From: Nitzschia sp. pyKryTriq1
Taxonomy: Eukaryota > Bacillariophyta > Bacillariophyceae > Bacillariales > Bacillariaceae
Direction of reading: 5' to 3'
Assembly (NCBI GenBank): GCA_956465555.1
Contig: OY101115.1
Location: 3,410,001-3,474,000, forward strand
DNA length: 64,000 nucleotides
Shown: piece by piece, positions 9,256 through 19,582 of the stretch
Layout of the letters: every line of letters starts with the position of its first letter
How positions within the stretch are numbered: the first letter of the stretch is position 1
The notes under the pieces: generated by a model
Databases searched by the model: none
Seen by the model: the letters and a program-made list of their open reading frames with translations, nothing else
What the model was told of the DNA's origin: nothing
Position numbers and translations under genes: made by a program

Positions 9256-10027
9256 ATATCTTCTGAGCACATGGCGGTGATGTAACATTCGACTGGGATG
9301 GAATTCGTTCCACGATGTATAGACTATAAGCGGCGTTGTAGCCACAGAAAGTCTTAGAAAAGCAAACTTTTGGCTACAAAAAAGTAATCTTGGTTTGATG
9401 TTTTATGTGGCCTAATATTGCGTTTTTGGCTAGTGAAAGGAAGAAACAAAACTTCACTAGACTCTACGATTACTCATCAATTTATCTGTATGATGCTTGT
9501 CCAGTAAAGTGGTACCTTTACTCTAGAGACCGGTCCTCATTTGTGTTTCTATCTGCTCATGATGTTCATCTCTCCACTCAAGAACAGCCGTCTAGGAAGA
9601 TCGAAGATCGCTCTCGCTTTGCTCATCGGCGATGATTTGTTTCTTGGATGACGGAGATGACGCAAGCCGCCGCAGAAGGCAGTTCCGACGGACGACGACG
9701 ACAAAGCCGAACCTCTTGCTTGCGAGACTGACATGACGCGCGCACTGCCACGGGCGGGAGACGGCCAGGCTAGAACAAGGTGTGAGTTGTGAGTTTTTTA
9801 GTTGTTGTGTGTTGTGTGCCCTTCGTTCGTGAAGCTTGATTGAGCGTGAAAAGTTGCAACAAACAAAATCCAAGCTCGACGCGACAATTTGCAGCCGCAT
9901 CCACCATCCCCGAAATCCGAAATTAAGCCGACGAGCTGAACACAACAAATAATAGTAGCAATTAGTAATCATCTTCCATCTCATCTTGTCAATTGCTCGA
10001 AATTCACAGCAGAAACCCACAACAGGC
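9256..10027. other. Gene-free stretch upstream of the LAMTOR3-like gene
   Basis: No gene seen. It contains the 3' region of the Rieske-like gene and the presumed promoter of the next plus-strand gene. Confidence 0.5.
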
Positions 10028-10676
10028 ATGTCCAACACCGTCGACCTTCTGCCCTCTAACTTGCAGAGTACTCTGCATCAAATAGTACATCAGTCAAACG
10101 CGGCTGGTGGCGGTATCCAGGCGATTCTGTTGAGCACGGCAGAGGGGGTTCCACTGGGGCGAGTCTACGCCAACAGAGACACACCTTTGAATGAAGACGT
10201 CTTGAGCAGCATAGAAAGTACTTGGGCGCCAGCATCCAAGCAATTCCCCCTTCTGAACATGGGGAAGGAGGCCAGGATAGTCACTGCCATGTATGATCAC
10301 GGTACGTTCATCTTGTTGGCAGTCTTCTTCGCTCCTTTGTATTTCTCAATGACGACGACTCGTGACGTTTATCTTTTTCCTTATTAGGAACTATATTCCA
10401 CGTTTATCAAGCACCTGTGGTGAGTATCGGGATTGCTGAGGCTGTTTGTACCTTGACTTTTCTCTCATATTATTTCGGTCCCATCTCATTTTGTAGGTTG
10501 TGACAATTCTCGTCAGTCTTCACGCCAATCTAGGTGCCGTCCGATCAACTGCAATTCCTCTACTCAAGGAAGTTCTGGAGCCGCTCTGCACAACGCTCCT
10601 CAATAGTTTAGCACCAGCCAGGGACGATTGGCAGGATTCTGATGCTGGATACCCGCAGCAGGGCTATTATCAGTGA
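10028..10676 (+). CDS. LAMTOR3: LAMTOR3-like roadblock protein (Ragulator subunit)
   Basis: Three exons, 10028..10301, 10388..10419 and 10497..10676, give 161 residues; the middle exon has only 32 bases. The pattern fits the LAMTOR3/MP1 roadblock fold: GGIQAILLSTAEGVPLGRV (human: GLHAIVVSDRDGVPVIKV), then GTIFHVYQAPVVVTILVS followed by HANLGAV, matching the NTYQVVQFNRLPLVVS and ANTG parts of the human protein, and a last helix with LLKEVLEPL. In animals LAMTOR3 pairs with LAMTOR2 in the Ragulator complex that anchors Rag GTPases and MAPK/TOR signalling on lysosomes. The C-terminus adds a Tyr/Gln-rich tail. Family assignment rests on pattern likeness only. Confidence 0.7.
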
Positions 10677-10752
10677 GATTGAGAGTGAAAGTGTACACGA
10701 AAGATATGGCATTGTATAATCGTGATAGAAAAACCGACAAGAGCCCGAGGGA

Positions 10753-12135
10753 TCATTTTAATGAGTGTCTAGGAGCATTGAGCCTTTTAAATTCTTTCGT
10801 GGACGACTTTTGGAAATCCCCTAGATCTTTGGAAAGCTTTGTCATCTTTGTCTGGAGTTCACCAAATACCTTCGTGGTACTTTCATTCTGCTCGTGCATG
10901 GAGCGTACCAGCTCCTCCTTTTCCGACTGCAGAGTTCCTAACGCAGTATGAAGCTTTCTTATCACATGCTGCTGTTCCTCGATCCGAGCTACTGCCAAAA
11001 GCAAATGCGATGCCATGTCGTCAGTGATATGCTGTTGTAGTCCGCATGCCTTCACTTCTTTGATGCATCCGACGCTTTTGAACGGACAGTCGACAGGTCG
11101 GAACTTGCAAGCTTCACTGCGATGAGCCAGCATCTCGCAGGCTTTAAATTTTTCTCCACATTCACAACGCACAATCTTATAGGGGCACTTAGAGTCGTGA
11201 GATTCCAAATGGACTCTAGACATGGTCGCCGGGCAGCCTTCGTTGGGGCATTCCACTCGAGCAAATTGACATTCTTGCCCACAAGCCACCCGATTGCAGT
11301 GCAACTGGAATTCAGGATCCAGTTTCCTTACAATCAGTCCTGCAATAGCATCACATTCGTTCTTGGCTAGACAGCGTGCTGCTACTGCATCACGTCGTTC
11401 TTGGAATTCCTTCCGATCTTTTCCTTCCATAAAAGAGAAGTCCAATCGGGACAGTAGCCGACTCATCGCCGTCTTACTTCTCTCTTTCTCAACGAAAAAG
11501 AGTAGTTTTTTGTGAACCCATTCCAACTGATAATTTGCGTCCATGCCCTCTCCTACAAAAATCTCTTGACTGATTGCAAGGTCAATAATCGCCTTCTTCA
11601 GTGGCAATACGACTGAGTCCGTTGCATGTGTTTTATTGTGCAACAGGGAAGTGTAGGCCAGTACATCCGAAAATAGGTTTGATAGATCATCAGTTGCCAC
11701 CGAATCACAATGATCGCATTTTTCGTATATCTCCTTTGCGACAAATTCTTCTGGATGAAAGATTTTTGTACGGACCAATCTTCGAAATCGGACAAAATGC
11801 AACTTGCCTTGGTTCGGCTTCGCATCGTGAATGTGGTCGGGTCGAAAGTCAACGGCATACATCCAGCACCCATCAGGTTGATCTTGCCGCGTTGGAACAA
11901 AATCTGGATCAGTATCAGTGGTATTGTCTGATGATTTGGAATATGCCCAACCACGTCCTAGAAGGAGTAAATCTTCGCCGGCCTCTCGGGTGGATTTCCA
12001 GAACAAGCTCCCATCGGTGGTCGTGTAGGCTCCTCTGTCATTCGGCAAAAGTCCTTTTCCAAAACCCTTGCCAACCCAATAACGCTCATTTTCGTCAATT
12101 TCAACGATACTTTCCATTCCAATTGTCTTTGCCAT
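10753..12135 (-). CDS. Dysferlin-type domain plus TRAF zinc finger protein with coiled coil
   Basis: A single exon of 460 residues. Residues 11-125 resemble the DysFN/DysFC pair of peroxins, TECPR1 and dysferlin: DENERYWVGKGFG, RGAYTTTDGS, GRGWAYS, GCWMYAVDF and VRFRRLVRTK. The middle part is helical. Residues 285-385 hold TRAF-type zinc fingers: CNRVACGQECQFARVECPN, ESHDSKCPYKIVRCECGEKF and FRPVDCPFKSVGC, each with the Cys/His spacing of zf-TRAF. The last 75 residues form a predicted coiled coil. The known dysferlin domains act at membranes and TRAF fingers in protein binding, so an adaptor role at a damaged or organelle membrane is a reasonable inference. The stop lies 76 bases from that of the LAMTOR3-like gene (convergent). 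Confidence 0.75.
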   Translation of the reverse strand: MAKTIGMESIVEIDENERYWVGKGFGKGLLPNDRGAYTTTDGSLFWKSTREAGEDLLLLGRGWAYSKSSDNTTDTDPDFVPTRQDQPDGCWMYAVDFRPDHIHDAKPNQGKLHFVRFRRLVRTKIFHPEEFVAKEIYEKCDHCDSVATDDLSNLFSDVLAYTSLLHNKTHATDSVVLPLKKAIIDLAISQEIFVGEGMDANYQLEWVHKKLLFFVEKERSKTAMSRLLSRLDFSFMEGKDRKEFQERRDAVAARCLAKNECDAIAGLIVRKLDPEFQLHCNRVACGQECQFARVECPNEGCPATMSRVHLESHDSKCPYKIVRCECGEKFKACEMLAHRSEACKFRPVDCPFKSVGCIKEVKACGLQQHITDDMASHLLLAVARIEEQQHVIRKLHTALGTLQSEKEELVRSMHEQNESTTKVFGELQTKMTKLSKDLGDFQKSSTKEFKRLNAPRHSLK

Positions 12136-12589
12136 GGTAGTACGAAGTAGACCGTCTACATTGACAACATAAAGGATCGAAGTACCGGTATGAGGATTGT
12201 GGGGTGCATTATTTTGAAATCTAAATTTGCAAAAACGGCTAAAAAATCTGAACCAAAGATCGCGTCGTTTGCTCGCAAAGACTGATCATTGACCCATCCG
12301 ACTTCACTTCATCCCCAGACCCAGACCCCAGACGTACTGTACGCCGGACCGACCGCAGCAACTTTTATTACGCAGAAAAAAAGCAGCGCCTCTCGTTTTC
12401 CTCACGACAAAATGCGTCGACGATGGTGTCCGTTTACACCATTATACTCGCGTACCGTACTCATACTGCGTACCGGTATCGATCACACAACGACAGCTAC
12501 AAGTACTCTAGTCTATTGTGTTGCTCAAGCATCCTCCTCCTCATCGATTTCACTTTAGTGCCAGGCCGCATATTCCTTGGACAAGAACA
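12136..12589. other. Divergent intergenic region (TRAF-type gene / Sm D3)
   Basis: No gene seen. GTAC-type phrases (cgtaccgtactc, cgtaccggtatc) occur about 120 bases upstream of the Sm D3 start. Confidence 0.5.
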
Positions 12590-13295
12590 ATGAGTAAGTG
12601 TTTCTCTCTACTTGACAAAGTATTCTGCATCGGCACGAAAATCGTCGCTAATAATAAGACGTGTGTGAAACCCATGTATTTCACCGAGACAGAAGAACTC
12701 ACCTTTGGTTACATTTTCCCTTGCAGGCAATATCGGAGTACCCATCAAGCTTCTGCATGAAGCGGAAGGCATGAAAGTCACAGTGGAGGTAAGTTGATCG
12801 TGCGTACCATCTTCTGGATGTTATGAGTACTTTTCACGTCCACCCAACGCCGCCCTCTCATCCGTGTTTTCGTTGTATTTCTTCGATCTCCAGATGAAGA
12901 ATGGAGAAATTTATCGTGGACTTTTATTGAGCTCCGAAGATACCATGAACATGTCTCTTTCCGAGGTTTTGAGAACGGCACGAAACGGACAAATAACCAA
13001 ACTTCCTAATGTCTACTTGAGGGGCAGCAGTATACGATTCATTGCTCTGCCGGAGCTGCTGAAAAATGCTCCAGTCTTTCAAAAGGTAACAGCCATGAAA
13101 CGCAAGATGGAACAAGCTCAACAGCAACGGCTGCAGCAACCAGGTACGAAAGAGCTCTACTAGTTTCATAGGAGAAGTTAGTACTTCGACGAATTCTGTT
13201 TGATTGAAGAATCAATCCCAGTCCTGATCTCACAGTTGGTGTTTGTTTGGTTTTCAAAAAATTTAGCAGGACAAAAAAGAAAACGCGGGGACTAA
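12590..13295 (+). CDS. SNRPD3: Small nuclear ribonucleoprotein Sm D3
   Basis: Exons 12590..12593, 12727..12788, 12894..13143 and 13270..13295 give 113 residues. The first exon is only ATGA; splicing to the gcagGC acceptor makes MSNIGVPIKLLHEAEG, the expected N-terminus. The Sm1 motif is seen in VEMKNGEIYRGLLLSSEDTM and Sm2 in YLRGSSIRFIALPELL followed by KNAP. Sm D3 is part of the heptameric ring on spliceosomal U snRNAs. A last intron (gtacga donor at 13144, ttagcag acceptor) gives a basic end PGQKRKRGD; without it the frame stops at 13163 with PGTKELY. I favour the spliced end because Sm D3 tails are basic. The long RG repeat of animals is absent. Confidence 0.88.
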
Positions 13296-15036
13296 AATGT
13301 CAACTATGGGTCTACGAGATAGCTTGTGTTCGTTGTTAGTTGTTCTGTAATGTGAAATGTTGAATGTTCGAGTAGCAGGTAGACTTCGAGTCTTGGGGGT
13401 AGAGCATGATCTTTAGCGCGGTGTGTATAACCACATGATATGATAGGGTCTCGCCTATACATGCAGTGCAAAACGTAAAGAATGAAATGATGGGCCACTA
13501 TAAGTAGTTCCTTTAAGACAATTCAACAAGAGACATGTCTTATCTCTATTGTTTGGACTTTTTTTTAAACGATAACAATACAGTTCATCAAGTCGAAGGC
13601 AACCTAGAACTAATATGAGTGGACCCAAGATCACGCTGTTGGATGGGAACTCAAAGAACCTAGTACGTTGCCTTTTACATTGGTTGTTGAGGGGTGCTGG
13701 GTAGATAGATTCCAAACCGCTTTTTACAGGCTACTCGTTGTCGACTGAATTTGTCGTCCGGGGAGAATCGAGCTGGGTGCGCGCTTTCTGTGATTTTTTG
13801 ATCCGGTGTTTCTTTCTGTAGACGAATCGAGAGGCAAGAAGGAAAGATGAGTCAGAGAATTCATAGGATCAGAAAGACAAGTGAAAACTCTCTAGAGTAT
13901 AACAAGATGGATTGGAGAAGGGCTGATTTCACACAACTCTTAAAAACAAGAATCCCAACGCCCACGCACACATACCTTGAGAGTGTAGACGCGTTTGCCG
14001 CTTTCGTCGAGGTAGTACATCAGATGCATGGTGGAAAATTCGGTTTTGGGGTGTTAGACAGTGCCGTATGCGAGGATAAGAATTGTAATTTGGGTGTTGC
14101 GAGCACTAAGACAACTAGTACGAGTAGCAGTAGTTCCGAGGAAACGAAGATCATGCGATGGCCATGGGCCATGGTGAAAAGCGTGAAAGCGGCGAGGGCG
14201 TGGGGAGATGCGTGCAGACGGGCATACTTGCGTACCAGTGCCTGGTACTGTACCGTACAAGTACTCTTGTAACACACAGTACCTGGTACGGTATTAGGGT
14301 CGGCTGAGTCGTCTCGTGCTCTATCATTTTTTGTGTGGCGGTGAAAGCAACCCCGTGCCCGTACAGGACTCGTAAGGACGGCCAGGCGCCTGGTCGCGCA
14401 TCTCGTCTTTTCTTTGATTTCATTACCTCGGAGAAGAGAATAGTAGGTTAAAATAAGAATAATGTCCTCTACTAGAGAGAGGAGAATCAATCGAAGTGTT
14501 CGTCTTGGTATACCTGTCATACGGTCATCTCTCTCCTCCATTTCTTGCTGCACCTCTGCAGCATGAATGGATTCCCTATCAGTATTAGTGTAAAATGCAA
14601 ACGCTTCTTCAAAGCTTCTTCAAATGTGCTCATTATTATTTCTTGTGTTGTGTATTGTGTGTTTTGTTCTTGGCGTCAGGTCTGGCGTCTGGCGTCTGCC
14701 GGCGACCGAAGACTTGGTAGATTGATTCAATCGATTATTTGGCAGGGTGACACCTGGAACCTTGAATCCGGCTTCGCGCCTCCGATCTGTCCTACTGTGT
14801 ACCGGTACAAGTATGAGTACCGTAAAAATTTGAAAGGATCGCAGGTTGCCAAATCCTCAACAATCGCCAACCGCATCGCAAATCGCAAGGATCAATGTCC
14901 AAGGTCTTCGGGCCATCACGATACTCAGTTTGACACTCCTCGCTGATATCGTGCCTCTTTCCTTGATTGATAGGTGCACCGGTACCTTTGTTTTCTTGCT
15001 GACAACTAGCAACTCTAGTCTAGAGATCCATTCAAC
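13296..15036. other. Gene-free stretch of 1.7 kb
   Basis: No gene is supported. One open stretch of 141 codons (13847-14272, plus) has no recognisable domain. GTAC phrases cluster at 14230-14300 (gtaccagtgcctggtactgt) and 14795-14820, and ggccatgggccatgg near 14160 is self-complementary. Confidence 0.55.
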
Positions 15037-15963
15037 ATGTTCACATCAGTATCGAGATTTCAGATCGCAACAGCGATGACGATGTTCATGGCGACTACGG
15101 TGTCGTCGTCCTTTGTTCCGCGGGCATCACTTGTCAGATTGTCAAAGCATGACATGGACTTTACGAGATCTTATCTAGCTGTGAAGGGTGGATCTGATGA
15201 GGAAAATAATATCGAACAAACCGTCGTTCCACCTGCCCCGCCAACTCCCGAAGCGCCAACGCCGGTTGTGCAAACGCCAGCTCCTGAGATTGCTCCCACC
15301 GAGGTCGCAACAGTTTCTCAGGCAGCGCCCCCATCGCTCCTCGGACCTAATGCATCTCCGCCAGGCTTCATGCGAAAAACATTTCCTTCGTTTCCTTGGC
15401 ACGAGCTACCAAACTATCTTACGTACGTGCGATGCCTAGCGATCCCAGCTCTCATCGCTCTATTTTACCAGCCCAACACACACGTTTTGACTGGAGTGCT
15501 CTTCGCTATTGCTTCTTTCACCGACTGGCTCGATGGCTATCTTGCGCGACGCTGGGATATTACTAGTCCTTTTGGCGCCTTTTTGGACCCAGTGGCTGAC
15601 AAGTTGATGGTGAGCACATCGTTGATTCTGCTGGCAGGTCGGTATGGTGCCAAGGTGGCAGTGCCTGCCGCCATCATTCTGGCACGCGAGATTGCAGTAT
15701 CGGCCTTGCGAGAGTGGATGGCCCAACGCGGCCAAAGGGATGCAGTCAAGGTTGGATATCAAGGGAAGGTGAAGACTGCATTGACCATGGTTGCCTTGAC
15801 GGTGCTCTTGTTTGTCCCTTATCCATCGGCAACTGATGGTGGTGTCCTCTCCAAATTGTACACACCTGGCCTTGCCATGTTGTATCTATGCTCTGTGGTA
15901 ACCATTACCAGCGGGAGTGTTTACTTCATCGCTGCTGCTCCGTTGCTCAGGGATTCGAGATGA
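15037..15963 (+). CDS. pgsA: CDP-diacylglycerol--glycerol-3-phosphate 3-phosphatidyltransferase, plastid type
   Basis: A single exon of 308 residues. It makes phosphatidylglycerophosphate from CDP-diacylglycerol and glycerol-3-phosphate, the committed step to phosphatidylglycerol, which thylakoids need. The CDP-alcohol phosphotransferase signature is complete: DWLDGYLARRWDITSPFG followed by AFLDPVADK, i.e. D-x2-DG-x2-AR-x8-G-x3-D-x3-D (about residues 166-191). The start of the domain is LPNYLTYVRCLAIPAL, as in PgsA, and several hydrophobic helices surround it. The N-terminus has a hydrophobic signal ending VSSSFVPRAS, similar to an ASAFAP site, then a Pro/Thr/Ala-rich linker (65-110). Plastid location is inferred; a mitochondrial place cannot be excluded. 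Confidence 0.88.
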   Translation: MFTSVSRFQIATAMTMFMATTVSSSFVPRASLVRLSKHDMDFTRSYLAVKGGSDEENNIEQTVVPPAPPTPEAPTPVVQTPAPEIAPTEVATVSQAAPPSLLGPNASPPGFMRKTFPSFPWHELPNYLTYVRCLAIPALIALFYQPNTHVLTGVLFAIASFTDWLDGYLARRWDITSPFGAFLDPVADKLMVSTSLILLAGRYGAKVAVPAAIILAREIAVSALREWMAQRGQRDAVKVGYQGKVKTALTMVALTVLLFVPYPSATDGGVLSKLYTPGLAMLYLCSVVTITSGSVYFIAAAPLLRDSR

Positions 15964-17946
15964 GAGTTGCGCTTGGGAATGTGTGCCGCAGCACTGACTC
16001 CCGAGTCAGTCGAGACTTGCGGTATGGGTACAGTAGCATAAATTTTATTAATTTGGATCATTGATTGGTTCTGCACGCCTCTTCTCATTTGACAGGGAAT
16101 CGAAATGAATGGCAGTCTGGACTTCCTGTGATACTTTTGACTGTCTTTGCTCCAGATCTAGTGGCAATCATCAGTTTTTGACCTCTGTATGCACATCACA
16201 CGAGGGACTGTCGGGGGTGGAGTACGTAGATCGTAGAGGACTTTTGCTCTGTCGGGACTCGAGAACAGTAATATCAGACGAGTCAAAGTAGACCTACCCA
16301 TAACCACCGTAGAAAAGCAATTTGAGCTTTGAGACCTCATTCAAACTTCGTAGTAGTGGTAGTAGTACCTGCTGCTGTATGCGCCACCGCCCTCCACCAG
16401 ACTACGTGTACCGGAGAGGACGACGACGACGACTAACTCATAGCGTAAGGTAGAGATCCACGTTTACTCTCTGCTACCACATAGCTACCGGTAGAGATAG
16501 AGATCGAAACATCATTCCTCACTGGTATAGCTGAAAAGCAAGACACTCCCCATACTACTTATGAATGTGACATCGCAAGTCATATGTACATGATCGATGC
16601 TCAATAATGATGTGTTGGTTTTGCACATGATGATGATGTTAATCGTTGATGGCACGTTGTTTGTGAAAGGAGAAAGGACACACTATTGCAAACTCGAGGC
16701 AGATATAGTACGACGTTTCGGAAAATCAAAGTCTTTAAGTACGGACATTTCAGTTCTTGATTATTGCCCAAATCGCAATATGTTCGAGTCTTGTGGAAAA
16801 TATTACTTAAGTGACTTTGATCTAGCGTTAAACGACCGGTGAACACAGAAGTACACTACGTAACTGTGATCTCGTTTACCGGCTAAATGTATATCGCTTG
16901 ATGCAGGCCAAGACTTACTGCTGTATTCCTAGTTTACCTCTCATCACTCTTCTTATTGTTGATCTCTTCCTCTATTGTACCCGACTTGACTCTGCTCACA
17001 AAACTTCGAATTGGTGGCAACAAATCTCGCCATATTGTTACCAAAGAGGCGTCGTTCTCTTGCGAACTAGTGATTCCTTGTTGCCGTGACGACATCGTGT
17101 TATGCTTGTGTCCTCGTCGACTTTTCTTCCACTACTTGTTTTGCAAGAACGGACGAACGAGTGTGGTAGCACCGAGGTAGCATTTTGGAGCAAGCTGGAA
17201 AGACTCCAGGAAGCTCAGGGCAGTGAAGCAAAAAGGTAAGACGCTATTCCCGTTGTTCTCGCGTCCATTTCGGACGTCCTTGCTCTTAAATCGCCATCGT
17301 GGTGGTCTCGAGTCGATGCACCGATGCTGCTGGCCTAGCACTACCTAGTTTCTGTCCGTGCCTTTGCCTTCGCCCACAACTACGGGTACAAGTACTTTTC
17401 GCAGTGAGCGGACCGAGTACCAGTAATAGTAGCAGAAGCCAGAAGTGCCGTCGAACCTTGCTTGAACTGGTTTGTATCGTCGAATGAAGAGACTCCTCTT
17501 TCATCGTTGCGATGATGATGGTTCTTTCCTTTATTTTGCCTTGCGCTTGCTTGTTGGTGGGAAGGTTTTTGCATATCGGCTTTGTTTTTCGTCCTTATCT
17601 CTTTTATCTCGGTATTAGTCTATTGCCCCACCTGACAAAACGGACGCCAAATCGCCAAGGATTATCCGTTTTGACGAGGCGGGACTCGGCGATACACATG
17701 TAATAAGAAATTCGCCCATAAGTAGATTTGTGTCGTTAAATGATATCGCATTGCCGCCGCGACCGACGAACTATGTATGCATGGTACTGATGGATGAATT
17801 TTCTTCACTCAGCAAAATTTGAAAGAAGAAGTTTCCCTCTCTCACACTTATCTCGTTGTCCCGTGCCTCCATTGTCCTCAATGTTGATTCAACCACATCT
17901 TATTCATCTCTCAAGCGAGACAAAATTTCCACTGAGTGGAGCTGAT
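15964..17946. other. Gene-free stretch of 2 kb
   Basis: No gene is supported on either strand. It starts with a hairpin at 15993-16010 and later has tagtagtggtagtagta text near 16350. It holds the promoter of the DUF6824 gene. Small upstream exons of that gene could be hidden here. Confidence 0.5.
15993..16010. terminator. Inverted repeat just downstream of the PGP synthase stop
   Basis: The arms actgactc and gagtcagt pair exactly around a 2-base loop, 30 bases after the stop. It may be a 3' UTR hairpin; a transcription role is only a guess. Confidence 0.4.
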
Positions 17947-19388
17947 ATGAAAGTTGAGAAGTCGTTGAAAACTTCAACGGTACGTTCATTCATCTGCTCA
18001 AAATTTCCTTTCCACAGATTTTTGTGTTCCGATCCATGGTAGTCACATGACATTTGAGAGAGGATCCGCAGAGGTTCGGCCTTCATTGATCTGCAAGAGT
18101 AGCGGACTGCCTCACGTTGACAATGACTTCTCCCATCCGACGACGACGATCTTCTGACGTCCCTATTTCTATTCTTGTTCCTCTTCAGGACGACGATCCA
18201 AATGTCCAATGCATCTTAAAAGCCATGATTTCGTCCCCGCACGAAAACGATGTCCTGTAAGGGAAACTGAACTTTTTTGTCTCGAGATATCGTGTATTCT
18301 GAATCATTGGCTAACTAGATTTTCTATTCTACTTGTAGTATGGGGAGAGGGGGGAAGAACAATCAACATTCGGGAAACGAACGCTTGAGGGAATTGGCAA
18401 GGCAGCGATGCGAAGAGTATCGCTTCGCTTCGAAGAAGGGAAAGTCGGATATCTCGAAAGAGTTGGTGCGACGAATGCGAGCGCTGGAGCCTCCGGCGAG
18501 GTAAGTAGACATCGGGACGACCATTGAGACCGGCATTTTTTCAAGGACACTTTCTCACACTCGTTATGTTGCCACTTTGCAAGGTTCTTGAGAAAAGATA
18601 CGGACACATGCTTGTGGGAGGATGTTGGCGACGAGATTGCCCGGGAGAAAACATCCCAGGTTTTGCGTGATGCGGTCTCTGAGAAGAACGGACCAATGGC
18701 AAAATCACAATCCAGGGCCACGATAGCTGTGGGTGGAGTGCAGGATCGAGCCTCGCTACGAGTTGATTTCTCCAAAGAAAACACAGCTCAATTCAACCGA
18801 TTGCGAGAGATCACTTCCCAGGAATTCTCAATGATGAAAGGTATGCCACTCGAAGGCGATCCATCCGAACCGTCCACCTTCACTCATCCATACCAAGAAT
18901 ATATAACGATGAAGGACCAGGGCTCGACATTACTGATGCCGCCGAGGCACCCGTCAGTCACCCCTGCAACTGACAGCAGCTTATCAAGAAAGAGGCAGCG
19001 CGTCGAAGAAGAGTCACCAATGACCGCTTACTCTTACGATTACTTCTCGTCACAGGGAATTCCATATGCTCCGAGTACGCCACAAAGTATAATGCCACAG
19101 TTGGCAAAACCAAGCCCGAGCCATTTTTCGCAGGCGTCGTCTCATCCTTCGGGTTCTCACCACCGTTCACCCGCCTCGGCGATGATTCCAGAACCCTACT
19201 CGTCCCAATCGGTAGGCCGGAATGAGCCGTGGGTGGCCGACATCAACCCCCAGTTTTCGATTCCTCGCAGCACCATTGCCCCCGTTACCGACTTTGACCC
19301 ATACAATGCCGACATCCTCTCTGATCATGAAGATCATAGAGATGGATCAATTTCTCCCGTCGCCTATCCAAGGCGCGGATCTCTTTGA
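17947..19388 (+). CDS. DUF6824-domain protein (diatom-type DNA/chromatin-associated family)
   Basis: Exons 17947..17979, 18189..18256, 18339..18500 and 18584..19388 give 355 residues, all with GT-AG borders in frame. The joined exons read NDVLMGRGGKNNQHSGNE, then LRELARQRCEEYRFASKKGK, DISKELVRRMRALEPPAR, FLRKDTDTCLWEDVGDEIAR and EKTSQVLRDAVS. This is the DUF6824 pattern (DVLxGRGxxxxxHxGN ... GRFL ... W.DVGDxxAxxKxxQxLR), a family expanded in diatoms. The rest is Ser/Pro-rich with an SRKRQR basic patch that may be a nuclear signal. The function is not established; a regulatory role in the nucleus is inferred from related proteins. The first exon (11 codons) is the least certain part. Confidence 0.8.
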
Positions 19389-19582
19389 ACCGCCAGTTGT
19401 TCCGCGATTGTATTGAATCCACAATGGTTCCTTGGTTTCCGCTATAAAGATCCCTGACGAAGATTTGTCTCCTTGACGGATCGCACCGTCTATATTTATC
19501 TCCGTGTAGTCTTCCTTCCAATGTCATAACGTAGTACGAGTCAAGAATTCAAAAACCGTCTCTAAAATCTGACAGACAGTCA

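Noticed and set aside
13847-14272. Open frame of 141 codons on the plus strand
   Set aside because: No domain or signal, odd composition, overlaps GTAC repeat text and an equally long frame on the other strand; nothing supports translation.
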